7,476 bases of DNA from Clostridiales bacterium (GCA_021203285.1 JAJQBM010000195.1:1-7476), one strand, 5' to 3'; positions 1-7,222 are shown, numbered from the stretch's first letter. The notes: generated by a model not told the origin, from the sequence alone. Numbers and translations: made by a program.

Positions 1-2109
1 ACCGCAGTCATTGCGACCGATGACACATGGCAGTATCGCGGAAGCGACATTGAGGAGAGCGGTATCTATTTCGGGGAAACATTCAACCGTCTGCTCTGGG
101 CGCGGAAGAAAAATCCGCTGCGGCCGGCGGAGATCGCGGAGGAGCCGGGAAAGCTGACGGAGCGGTACAGTCTGCCGGTGACGGTTGTGGAGACACTGTA
201 CCCGCAGGAGATTCTTGTCACCCCTGCCGGGGAGACAGTGGTCGATTTTGGTCAGAATCACGCGGGATTCATGGAGTTTACGGCGGATTTTCCGGCCGGA
301 ACCGAGGTGACCTTTGAGTGTGCGGAGATTCTGCAGGACGGGAATTTTTATCACGGGAATTATCGTGAGGCGGAGTCGAAGTTTACCTATATTTCCGACG
401 GGAGGAGGGAACGGGTGCGCCCGCACTTCACATATTTCGGGTACCGCTATCTGCGTGTGACGGGGTGGCCGCGCGAATTGGAAAAGGAGGATCTCTGTTC
501 CAAGGTTCTTTGCTCCGATCTGGATCGGATCGGATACCTGACAACCGGAAATGAGAAAATCAATCGTCTCTATCAAAACTGCCTGTGGGGGCTCCGATCC
601 AATTTTATCGATATGCCGACGGATTGTCCGCAGCGGAACGAGCGGCTCGGATGGACCGGGGACGCGCAGATTTTCGCGCCGACCGCCTCATGGCATATGG
701 ACACGCAGGCATTTTACCGGAAGTTCCTGCGGGATCTGCGGAGTGAACAGATGAGAGCCGGCGGCGGTGTGCCAAATTATATTCCGTCGAAGGGTGATTT
801 CGGCGGCGCGACGAGCGTTTGGGGAGACGCTGCGACGCTGATTCCGGAGACGCTGTATCAATTCTATGGTGATCTCTCCGATATGGAGACCTATTATCCA
901 CTGATGCGGGACTGGGTGGAGTACATGCGGCGGGTCGATGTGCAGACCGGGGATGAGCGGTTGTTCCGGCCGGGGTTTCAGTTCGGAGACTGGCTGGCAC
1001 TGGACGGTGTCACGGAGGAGAGCTTTAAGGGATCTACGGATGACGACTATATCGGGAGTGTCTATTATTTCCGCTCCGCGCAGATCGCGGCCGGGATGGC
1101 GCACCGTCTCGGAAAGACGGAGGATGAGGCAGAATACGCAAAGCTGGCGGACGAAATCCGCGAGGCGGTGTTGGATGAATACTTTACACCGTCCGGCAGA
1201 CTTTCCGTGGACACACAGGCGGCCTATCTCGTCGCGATGCAGTTCGGACTCTATCGGGATCTGAACAAGCTGAAGGAACAGTTTCTTGCGAGATTGAAGA
1301 AAGACTGTTATCAGATTCGCTGCGGATTTGTCGGGGCGCCGCTTTTGTGCGTGACGTTGGCGCAGAACGGGATGGCGAATCTGGCGTATGACTTTCTTTT
1401 TTATGAGGGATTTCCCGGTTGGCTGTACGCGGTCAATCTGGGCGCGACGACGATCTGGGAACGGTGGAACTCGGTCCTGCCGGACGGGACAATGCACCCT
1501 GCGGGGATGAATTCGCTGAATCATTATTCCTACGGCTCTGTGGCAGAGTTTTTCTATGAATATATGGCCGGGATTCGTCCGCTTGCGCCGGGTTTCGGAA
1601 AGGTAAAGATCGCGCCGGTTCCGGATATCCGTCTGGGACATGTCCGGTGCAGCTATGATTCCGTCAGCGGACGCTATGGTTCAGAGTGGGAGATCCGGGA
1701 GGACGGAACGTTTTGGATGAAGGTTGAGGTTCCCTTTGGCTGTGAGGCCGAGGTAGTTCTTCCAGATTGCGGCGGAGAAAACAGAACGATGAATGCGGGG
1801 GACCGGATCGCCCGAAACGGAAACATGATTCTGCCTGCCGGTATGTATGAGTTTTCCTACACGCCGACGCGGGACTATCGTTTCCCCTACGGACCGGATA
1901 CGCGGATTGCGCAGTTGGCAGGTGATGAACGGGCAATGGAGATTCTGAGGGAGGAGCTGCCGGTTGCCTATGGGATGATCGTGGGCGGCGACCGGGAAAA
2001 TACCGCCTGTACATTTGCGGAGCTTGCGAACATGGCATTTCTCGGCCTCGACCCGGCGCAGGATAATGCGGTGGCGGAAAAAATTTATGCTCTGAGTTTT
2101 TGGGATTAG
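1..2109 (+). CDS. Alpha-L-rhamnosidase, GH78, 5'-truncated by window edge
   Basis: The frame is open from base 1, so the GTG at 178 is an internal valine and not the start; 702 residues are visible. GH78 enzymes hydrolyse terminal alpha-L-rhamnose with inversion. Window residues 1-60 match the end of the N-terminal domain (GIYFGE region). Residues about 78-165 are the beta-sandwich with VVDFGQNHAG and the FTYFGYRYLRV strand. The (alpha/alpha)6 barrel follows from about 175 and carries DCPQRNERLGWTGD: Asp208, Glu214 (likely general acid) and Asp221. GATTIWERW gives Glu487 as likely general base. The C-terminal beta domain contains PGFGKVKIAP, and an extra helical tail covers about residues 625-702. 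GH78 enzymes are usually 850-950 residues, so roughly the first 150-200 are missing. All catalytic residues seen are intact. No signal peptide can be assessed. The family call is very secure; the exact glycoside substrate is unknown. Confidence 0.96.
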   Translation, partial: TAVIATDDTWQYRGSDIEESGIYFGETFNRLLWARKKNPLRPAEIAEEPGKLTERYSLPVTVVETLYPQEILVTPAGETVVDFGQNHAGFMEFTADFPAGTEVTFECAEILQDGNFYHGNYREAESKFTYISDGRRERVRPHFTYFGYRYLRVTGWPRELEKEDLCSKVLCSDLDRIGYLTTGNEKINRLYQNCLWGLRSNFIDMPTDCPQRNERLGWTGDAQIFAPTASWHMDTQAFYRKFLRDLRSEQMRAGGGVPNYIPSKGDFGGATSVWGDAATLIPETLYQFYGDLSDMETYYPLMRDWVEYMRRVDVQTGDERLFRPGFQFGDWLALDGVTEESFKGSTDDDYIGSVYYFRSAQIAAGMAHRLGKTEDEAEYAKLADEIREAVLDEYFTPSGRLSVDTQAAYLVAMQFGLYRDLNKLKEQFLARLKKDCYQIRCGFVGAPLLCVTLAQNGMANLAYDFLFYEGFPGWLYAVNLGATTIWERWNSVLPDGTMHPAGMNSLNHYSYGSVAEFFYEYMAGIRPLAPGFGKVKIAPVPDIRLGHVRCSYDSVSGRYGSEWEIREDGTFWMKVEVPFGCEAEVVLPDCGGENRTMNAGDRIARNGNMILPAGMYEFSYTPTRDYRFPYGPDTRIAQLAGDERAMEILREELPVAYGMIVGGDRENTACTFAELANMAFLGLDPAQDNAVAEKIYALSFWD

Positions 2110-2111
2110 TT

Positions 2112-2117
2112 TATAAT
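2112..2117 (+). promoter_or_regulatory. Possible -10 box (TATAAT) before the MBL-fold gene
   Basis: A perfect TATAAT lies three bases after the rhamnosidase stop and 32 bases before the chosen ATG. I see no convincing -35 hexamer 16-18 bases upstream (that stretch is the GC-containing end of the rhamnosidase gene). It may be a weak or internal promoter, or simply A+T-rich spacer. Confidence 0.25.
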
Positions 2118-2133
2118 ATGTATCAATCAGAAT

Positions 2134-2140
2134 AAGGAGG
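2134..2140 (+). promoter_or_regulatory. Ribosome binding site that decides the MBL-fold start
   Basis: AAGGAGG is a near-perfect Shine-Dalgarno sequence. It abuts the in-frame ATG at 2141 with no spacer, which is too close for initiation. The next in-frame ATG at 2150 has a workable 9-base spacer and is therefore preferred. Confidence 0.8.
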
Positions 2141-2149
2141 ATGGGATGT

Positions 2150-2980
2150 ATGGGAAAGGAACCGACACCGCAGGAGATTTTCGGAACCTTTGTAAACTGG
2201 AAGTATGATGAGCACACATGGATCATTACCGGACTGGGCGGCAGCCTGTATATGTATCTGCTGGAGGGCGAGCATTCGGCACTCCTCATCGATACGGCTT
2301 ATGGGCTGGGCGACTTGAAGGCTTACTGTGAGAAGCTGACCGACAAACCGGTCTTTGCGGCGGACACGCACGGGCATCTCGACCACTCCGGCGGCAACGG
2401 ATTTTTTGAAAAAGTATATCTGCATGAGGATTATCGTATGGATTTTGAAGCTACGAGGGATGATCGGCTTGTGGACTACGGCAGCCTGCCGTTTCCGGAT
2501 TATCAGAAAATTTATCTGAAAGAGGGAGATACCATTGATCTGGGCGGCCGTGTGCTGGAGGTTTTTGATATCTCCGCCCACTCAAACAGCAGCCTGGCGT
2601 TTCTGGATGCCTCCCATCGCCTGCTGTTTTGCGGCGATGAACTGGAATCCACACAGGTTCTGATGTACCCCATTGCAACGGATGAAGCGCATTCCCATGA
2701 TTTCCCGAAAAAAATCGCACGCCATAAAGTGAATATGGAAAAGCTTCTGGCAAGGGAGAACGATTTTGATTTTTGCTGTCCGGGACACAACGGCGCGCCG
2801 CTCGCCAAAGAGTACATTAAGGATTTCATCGGGCTGGACGAGTCCATACTGGCAGGGCATCCGGTTGTGGAGGAGAAACTGAACCATCCCTATATCGAGA
2901 TGGATCCGATCGCGCCGCGTCTCTGCCGGGTCCGCTATAAAAAAGCGTCGTTTTTTGTCCTGAAAGAGGATCTGTTGTAA
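2150..2980 (+). CDS. Metallo-beta-lactamase-fold hydrolase, substrate unknown
   Basis: This 276-residue protein has the ligand set of the metallo-beta-lactamase superfamily. H74-x-H76-x-D78-H79 (in THGHLDHSGG) is the HxHxDH motif. His144 in the SAHSNSS loop replaces the usual GHTPGS, Asp163 in FCGDEL would bridge the metals, and His213 sits in CCPGHNG. A binuclear zinc or iron site, as in glyoxalase II-type hydrolases, is therefore expected. There is no signal peptide, so it is probably cytoplasmic. Residues about 225-276 form a C-terminal extension outside the core motifs. The in-frame ATG at 2141 would add MGC but touches the ribosome binding site. The gene sits between a rhamnosidase and a beta-glycosidase on the same strand, so it may act on a sugar ester, lactone or other decorated glycoside; that role is inference. 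Superfamily membership is secure, but lactonase, esterase and thioesterase cannot be told apart here. Confidence 0.9.
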   Translation: MGKEPTPQEIFGTFVNWKYDEHTWIITGLGGSLYMYLLEGEHSALLIDTAYGLGDLKAYCEKLTDKPVFAADTHGHLDHSGGNGFFEKVYLHEDYRMDFEATRDDRLVDYGSLPFPDYQKIYLKEGDTIDLGGRVLEVFDISAHSNSSLAFLDASHRLLFCGDELESTQVLMYPIATDEAHSHDFPKKIARHKVNMEKLLARENDFDFCCPGHNGAPLAKEYIKDFIGLDESILAGHPVVEEKLNHPYIEMDPIAPRLCRVRYKKASFFVLKEDLL

Positions 2981-3004
2981 AAATCGGACGATTTATAGTA
3001 TAGT
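2975..3004 (+). promoter_or_regulatory. Candidate promoter with inverted repeat in the spacer
   Basis: TTGTAA (2975-2980, overlapping the MBL-fold stop) matches 4 of 6 bases of a -35 box. After 18 bases comes TATAGT (2999-3004), itself the second of two overlapping TATAGT copies (2994-2999). The spacer holds a perfect 6-bp inverted repeat, AAATCG-GA-CGATTT (2981-2994), placed where a repressor could block polymerase. The stem is too short and A+T-rich, and lacks a following T-run, to be an intrinsic terminator. It would give the GH2 gene a short leader of roughly 25 bases. Motif reading only; no known operator is recognised. Confidence 0.35.
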
Positions 3005-3025
3005 TATCAGAAATAAATAAAAGTC

Positions 3026-3030
3026 GGAGG
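3026..3030 (+). promoter_or_regulatory. Ribosome binding site of the GH2 gene
   Basis: GGAGG lies six bases before the ATG at 3037, an ideal spacing, and fixes this start. Confidence 0.8.
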
Positions 3031-3036
3031 TGTACG

Positions 3037-4068
3037 ATGAGGGAAGGAAAATGGAACAAGGGCTGGAAATTCTGGCCGGATAAGGGGGCATTTGCTCTGG
3101 TATGGAATATTCCGGAGATTGCGAGGGAGATCGATCTGCCGCACGATGCGATGCTGGAGACTCCGGCGCGGGCAGACAGCCCGAACGGCGGGAATACGGG
3201 ATATCGGGACGGAGATGTCTATACTTATGCGAAGACGCTTTTTGCCCCGGAGGAATACCGGGATAAAACCGTGATGCTGAAGTTTGAGGGCGTCTACATG
3301 AACGCCATGGTTTATGTTAACGAGCAGCTGGCGGCGAAGTGTCCCTACGGATATACCGGATTTTATGTAAAACTGAACGATCATCTGCGCTACGGGCAGG
3401 ACAACGAGATCCGTGTTCTAGTGAAAAACTCCGGCATGGCCAACAGCCGGTGGTATTCCGGCAGCGGCATTTACCGGGATGTCTACCTGCTGGTCTCCGA
3501 TACGGTGTATGCGGAGCCGGAGGGTGTGCAGATATCCACAGAATCTCTCAATGAGCAACTGGCCGTCTTAACAGTCCGGACAGAGATTAAAAACCGCAGG
3601 TATCAAAAAGTCCCCCTGCGTCTGGAGACAGCGGTTGTGGATGCGGACGGGGAGACCGTGGCGGCAGATACAGCGCACCTTTCCGTCTATGAGGGGGCAG
3701 AGCGGAAGATCATACAGCGTATTGCTGTGGAGAACCCCCATGCGTGGTCTGAGGATTCCCCGTATCTTTACCGCCTCGTATCCCGGATTTATGAGGGGGA
3801 AGCCCTGTTGGACGAGAGCGAGACGGCATTCGGCATCCGCACGCTGTCACTCGATGCGAAGCGGGGGCTTTGTGTCAACGGGAAAACCGTCAAACTGCGC
3901 GGTGCGTGCATCCATCATGACAGCGGTCTGCTGGGTGCGGCCACTTATGAGGCGGCACAGTACCGTCAGATCAGACGCCTGAAAGCGGCGGGCTTTAACG
4001 CGATCCGTATGTCTCATCACCCGGCGGCGTCGGCGCTGCTGCGCGCCTGTGATGCTCTGGGGGTCTAA
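3037..4068 (+). CDS. N-terminal fragment of the GH2 beta-glycosidase
   Basis: This 343-residue open frame holds the non-catalytic front of a GH2 enzyme. Residues about 1-158 are the jelly-roll sugar-binding domain (IDLPHDAML, GYTGFYVKLND and the SRWYSGSGIYRDVYL strand). Residues about 160-268 are the Ig-like sandwich ending in FGIRTL. The TIM barrel begins with VNGKTVKLRGACIHHD (280-295) and runs through the FNAIRMSHHP segment to the stop. No signal peptide is present: the start MREGKWNKGWKFW is polar and charged. The fragment lacks the acid/base and nucleophile glutamates and would not be a glycosidase by itself. It is best read together with the downstream half as one interrupted gene. Confidence 0.75.
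   Translation: MREGKWNKGWKFWPDKGAFALVWNIPEIAREIDLPHDAMLETPARADSPNGGNTGYRDGDVYTYAKTLFAPEEYRDKTVMLKFEGVYMNAMVYVNEQLAAKCPYGYTGFYVKLNDHLRYGQDNEIRVLVKNSGMANSRWYSGSGIYRDVYLLVSDTVYAEPEGVQISTESLNEQLAVLTVRTEIKNRRYQKVPLRLETAVVDADGETVAADTAHLSVYEGAERKIIQRIAVENPHAWSEDSPYLYRLVSRIYEGEALLDESETAFGIRTLSLDAKRGLCVNGKTVKLRGACIHHDSGLLGAATYEAAQYRQIRRLKAAGFNAIRMSHHPAASALLRACDALGV
4066..4068 (+). other. In-frame TAA interrupting the GH2 reading frame
   Basis: The codons around it read GGG GTC TAA GTA ATG GAT GAG, so the frame continues unchanged into the conserved MDETFDMW stretch. A TAT or TAC tyrosine codon, or a TTA leucine codon, is one substitution away. TTA should be rare in a gene of this GC content, which favours an ancestral tyrosine. 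I see no readthrough signal that I recognise. Confidence 0.85.
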
Positions 4069-4071
4069 GTA

Positions 4072-5487
4072 ATGGATGAGACCTTTGATATGTGGACCAG
4101 AAGTAAGTCCGATAACGATTATGCGCTTTTCTTCGATCGGTGGTGGGAGACAGACGCGGAGGCTATGGTGCGAAAGGATTATAACCATCCCTCGGTGATT
4201 TTGTATTCTGTCGGCAACGAGATTCCGGAGATCGGGACGGATCTGGGAGCCGTTCTCTGCGGGCAGATTTCGGATAAGATCCGGTCGCTGGATTCCGGAC
4301 GCTTTACGCTGGCGTCGATCAACGGAATTTTTGCCGCGGGGGATTGTGTCGATCAGATCATGGCGGATCTGCAGGATGAGATGGCGGCGTCCGGTGAGGT
4401 GGACGTGGGCGCGAATGTCAATGATTTCATGTCCGTCATGGATGACCATCTGGATCAGAGCGTCACGCAGCCGGCGATCACACAGCGGCTGGCGATGGCC
4501 TGTTCGCGTACGGATATCGCGGGCTACAATTACATGACTGCACGGTATGAGCCGGACGGGGAGGCTTATCCGAACCGCGTGATCGTGGGGAGTGAGACCT
4601 ATCCGCCGGAGATCGCCCGCAACTGGGGGCTCGTGAAACGGCTGCCCTATGTCATCGGTGACTTCACATGGACCGGATGGGATTATATCGGGGAAGCCGG
4701 TGTCGGCGTGGTGGCTTACGCGCCCGGCGAGGACGGCTTCGGGGCGCAGTTCCCCTGCCAGCTCGCCTACTGCGGTGATTTTGATCTCACCGGATTCCGG
4801 CGGCCGAACTCTTATTTCCGGGAGGTGGTCTTCGGACTGCGGAAGGATCCTTACATTACAGTTCAGAATCCGTACCGCTACGGGCAGGATGAAAAACATA
4901 CCGTCTGGGTGATCAGCGACAACCACTCTTCATGGACCTATCCCGGATGTGAAGGGAAACCGGTGGTCGTGGAGGTCTATGCGCCGGGCGACGAGGTGGA
5001 ATTGTTTGCCAACGGAGTGTCTCTTGGACGCAAACCGGCCGGAGAGGCGGCGGGATACCGCACGCTCTTTGAAACTGTCTATGCGCCGGGGACTCTTCGC
5101 GCCGTGGCTTACGAAAACGGCACGGAGATCGGCAGCATGGATCTGAAGACAACAGGGGCGGCGGCGCAGCTCAGACTGACGGCTGAGGAGGTGTCAGCGG
5201 ACGATGAGACCCTGATCTATGTGGATATCGCGGCAGTGGATGCCGACGGGCTCGTCTGCGATGCAGAGAAATTGACGCTGCAGGCACGGGTTGACGGCGA
5301 TGCGGCACTTCTCGGATTCGGCAGCAGCAATCCGAAGCCGGTATATAACTATATCACGGATACGACGGAGACCTTTTACGGCAGAGCGCTTCTGATTTTA
5401 AAGCGAACCGGCAGCCGCGCGGTGGACGTTACCGTGACGGCCAAAGAGCAGCAGGGAACGGCTGCCCTGCGGATTGAGGCAGTGTGA
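4072..5487 (+). CDS. C-terminal catalytic fragment of the GH2 beta-glycosidase
   Basis: This open frame of 471 residues begins at an ATG three bases after the TAA, in the same frame. It holds the rest of the TIM barrel: acid/base Glu50 in SVGNE, nucleophile Glu175 in IVGSETYP, and the GDFTWTGWDYIGE loop. YCGDFDLTGFRRP (233-245) closes the barrel. A beta domain resembling DUF4982 follows at about 275-360 (VEVYAPGDEVELFANG), then an Ig-like or BIG-type domain at about 365-471. No good ribosome binding site precedes the ATG; a GGGGG run at 4059-4063 is only a weak candidate, so expression would need reinitiation or readthrough. GH2 enzymes need the N-terminal jelly roll for folding and substrate binding, so this part alone is probably inactive. 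Confidence 0.75.
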   Translation: MDETFDMWTRSKSDNDYALFFDRWWETDAEAMVRKDYNHPSVILYSVGNEIPEIGTDLGAVLCGQISDKIRSLDSGRFTLASINGIFAAGDCVDQIMADLQDEMAASGEVDVGANVNDFMSVMDDHLDQSVTQPAITQRLAMACSRTDIAGYNYMTARYEPDGEAYPNRVIVGSETYPPEIARNWGLVKRLPYVIGDFTWTGWDYIGEAGVGVVAYAPGEDGFGAQFPCQLAYCGDFDLTGFRRPNSYFREVVFGLRKDPYITVQNPYRYGQDEKHTVWVISDNHSSWTYPGCEGKPVVVEVYAPGDEVELFANGVSLGRKPAGEAAGYRTLFETVYAPGTLRAVAYENGTEIGSMDLKTTGAAAQLRLTAEEVSADDETLIYVDIAAVDADGLVCDAEKLTLQARVDGDAALLGFGSSNPKPVYNYITDTTETFYGRALLILKRTGSRAVDVTVTAKEQQGTAALRIEAV

Positions 5488-5497
5488 CAGAGCATAC

Positions 5498-5503
5498 AGG
5501 GAG
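5498..5503 (+). promoter_or_regulatory. Ribosome binding site of the GH3 gene
   Basis: AGGGAG lies 9 bases before the ATG at 5513 and 6 bases before an in-frame GTG at 5510. Both starts are workable and differ by one residue. A longer in-frame TTG start at 5474 would overlap the GH2 end and has no better site, so it was not chosen. Confidence 0.65.
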
Positions 5504-5512
5504 ACGAAAGTG

Positions 5513-7222
5513 ATGGTGGAACTGAAAGCAAACCCTTATTTTCTGACAGAAACAGAGATTGACTGGGTAAATCGAACGCTGGATTCCATGAGTATGGAGG
5601 AAAAAATCGGGCAGTTGTTCTGTCCGATCGGCGGAAATACGGAGGAAAAATTTCTTCTGGATTTTCTGGAGGAGTTTCAGCCGGGCGCGATGCTGTACCG
5701 TCCGATGCCCGCGGCGCAGGTGAGGAGCGTGCATAAATTTTTACAGGAGCACTCCCACATTCCCATGCTGCTTGCGGCGAATCTGGAGTCCGGAGGAAAC
5801 GGAATCTGCGCGGACGGAACCTACTTTGCCCGTCCGATGGGCGTGGCTGCGACAGACCGGGCTGAAAATGCGTATCGGCTGGGGATGGTTTCCGGAAGGG
5901 AGGCGCAGGCTGTCGGCTGTAACTGGGCCTTTTCGCCGATCTGCGACCTTGATCTGAATTTTCGCAACCCGATCATGAATGTGCGGACATTTGGAAACGA
6001 CCGGGAGCGGGTGATTTCTTTTGTCCGCGAGCAGATGCGGGGGCTCTCGGAGTATGGCGTGGCCGCCGCGGTCAAGCATTTTCCGGGTGACGGTGTGGAC
6101 GAGCGCGACCAGCACTTGTTGTCTTCCGCCAACAGTCTGTCCGTGGAGGAGTGGGACGATTCTTACGGGAGGATCTGGCAGTCGGTTGTGGATGCGGGAG
6201 CCCTCTCCGTTATGGTGGGGCATATCCTGCAGCCGGCCTACAGCAGGTATTTCAACCCGGCGCTTGCGGATGAGGAGATTCTGCCGGCGACATTGTCCAC
6301 CGAATTGCTGAACGGACTGCTCCGCGGGAAGCTGGGATTCAACGGCGTGATCGTGACCGATGCGACGCCGATGGTGGGATTTGCCGCAGCCATGCCGCGG
6401 AAGGAGGCGATCCCGGCGGCACTGGCGGCCGGATGCGATATGATTTTGTTCAACAAGGATATCCGGGAGGATTATCAGGCAGTGCGGGATGCGCTGGCGG
6501 ACGGGAGGCTGACCGGGGAGCGCATCGATGAGGCGGTGACGCGTATTCTCGCCATGAAGGCAGCGATGCAGTTGCCGGAGAAGCAGGCGGAGGGGACGCT
6601 TGTTCCGCCTGAGGAAGCGTTATCCTGCATCGGCTGCGAACAGCATCGGGAGTGGGCGGAGGTCTGCGCCGATGAGAGTGTGACACTGGTGAAGGATACA
6701 CAGGAGCTTCTGCCGGTTTCCCCCGAAAAATATAAGAGGATCCGCCTGTATCTGCTGGAGGATCGGATCGGCGGCGGATTTAAGGATGGGGAGAGCGCGA
6801 TCGGAACCGTGCGGGAACGGTTGGAGAGAGAAGGGTTCGAGGTGTCGGTTTATGACTATGCAAACCCGGATTTCCATGAGATTTTCGAGGGCGGTGTCGC
6901 GGATATCAAATCAAAGTTTGATCTGGCTGTGTATGTGGCCTGTATTGACACGGCCAGCAATCAGTCGGTCCGGCGCATTGACTGGGTTCATCTGATGGCA
7001 GCGGATGCGCCGTGGTTTGTCCGTGAGGTGCCGACACTCTTTATTTCCCTGGCCAATCCGTATCATCTGGTGGATGTGCCCATGGTGAAGACATTTATCA
7101 ATGCCTATACGCCGACGGAGGCGGTCATTGATCAGGTTGTGGACAAGATCATGGGGCGGTCGGCGTTTCAGGGAAAGAGCCCGGTCGACCCGTTCTGCGG
7201 AGCCTGGGGCGCAGAACTTTAA
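5513..7222 (+). CDS. GH3 glycosidase, NagZ-like (probable beta-N-acetylhexosaminidase)
   Basis: This is a 569-residue two-domain GH3 enzyme. Residues about 15-350 form the TIM barrel: EEKIGQLF near the start, the NRERV-like GNDRERV stretch, KHFPGDG at 188-194, Asp199-x-His201, MVGH, and Asp283 in GVIVTD as likely nucleophile. The Asp-x-His pair after KHFPG is the acid/base dyad of the NagZ branch, which removes beta-linked N-acetylglucosamine; ordinary GH3 beta-glucosidases use a C-terminal-domain glutamate instead. The usual KHFPGHGDT is altered to KHFPGDGVDE, so specificity may differ from true NagZ. Residues about 375-569 form the alpha/beta sandwich domain, ending in SPVDPFCG. There is no signal peptide, so it is probably cytoplasmic. 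It starts 25 bases after the GH2 stop and is likely co-transcribed with it. Family is secure; substrate is inferred. Confidence 0.92.
   Translation: MVELKANPYFLTETEIDWVNRTLDSMSMEEKIGQLFCPIGGNTEEKFLLDFLEEFQPGAMLYRPMPAAQVRSVHKFLQEHSHIPMLLAANLESGGNGICADGTYFARPMGVAATDRAENAYRLGMVSGREAQAVGCNWAFSPICDLDLNFRNPIMNVRTFGNDRERVISFVREQMRGLSEYGVAAAVKHFPGDGVDERDQHLLSSANSLSVEEWDDSYGRIWQSVVDAGALSVMVGHILQPAYSRYFNPALADEEILPATLSTELLNGLLRGKLGFNGVIVTDATPMVGFAAAMPRKEAIPAALAAGCDMILFNKDIREDYQAVRDALADGRLTGERIDEAVTRILAMKAAMQLPEKQAEGTLVPPEEALSCIGCEQHREWAEVCADESVTLVKDTQELLPVSPEKYKRIRLYLLEDRIGGGFKDGESAIGTVRERLEREGFEVSVYDYANPDFHEIFEGGVADIKSKFDLAVYVACIDTASNQSVRRIDWVHLMAADAPWFVREVPTLFISLANPYHLVDVPMVKTFINAYTPTEAVIDQVVDKIMGRSAFQGKSPVDPFCGAWGAEL

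Larger units (their letters stand above)
3037..5487 (+). pseudogene. GH2 beta-glycosidase gene interrupted by an in-frame TAA
   Basis: Read in one frame, this stretch encodes a GH2 enzyme of 816 codon positions (beta-galactosidase, beta-glucuronidase or a relative) with a single stop at codon 344 (TAA, 4066-4068). Joining the halves gives LGV-stop-VMDETFDMW, and GH2 relatives typically carry one Tyr or Leu at that spot. The stop therefore replaces exactly one residue, with no insertion, deletion or frame change. All expected modules are present in order: sugar-binding jelly roll, Ig-like sandwich, TIM barrel with both catalytic glutamates (codons 395 and 520), then C-terminal beta domains. 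No other lesion is visible, so the disruption is recent, an error, or tolerated. If real, termination at codon 344 yields a product without either catalytic glutamate. The substrate is not determinable. The gene sits 56 bases after the MBL-fold gene and 25 bases before the GH3 gene. Confidence 0.8.

Noticed and set aside
178..180. GTG as start codon of the first rhamnosidase
   Set aside because: The frame is open to base 1 and the upstream residues match GH78 sequence (GIYFGE region), with no ribosome binding site before the GTG.
688..1641. Antisense open frame of 317 codons inside the first rhamnosidase
   Set aside because: It is a shadow of the strongly conserved GH78 catalytic domain, with arginine- and proline-rich low-information translation and no clear start context.
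2981..2994. Intrinsic terminator after the MBL-fold gene
   Set aside because: The stem has only 5-6 mostly A/T pairs and is not followed by a run of T.
4057..4090. Frameshift, insertion element or intron between the GH2 halves
   Set aside because: The frame is the same on both sides, exactly one codon separates conserved residues (the stop), and no extra sequence is present.
3847..4926. Long antisense open frame (359 codons) crossing the GH2 stop
   Set aside because: Its translation has no recognisable domain and reads as the complement of a conserved GH2 gene; it exists because the mid-GC coding strand seldom uses codons whose complements are stops.
5474..5512. TTG start extending the GH3 protein by 13 residues into the GH2 gene
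   Set aside because: TTG is a weak start, the added residues are not GH3-like, and a good Shine-Dalgarno sequence sits ahead of the ATG at 5513.
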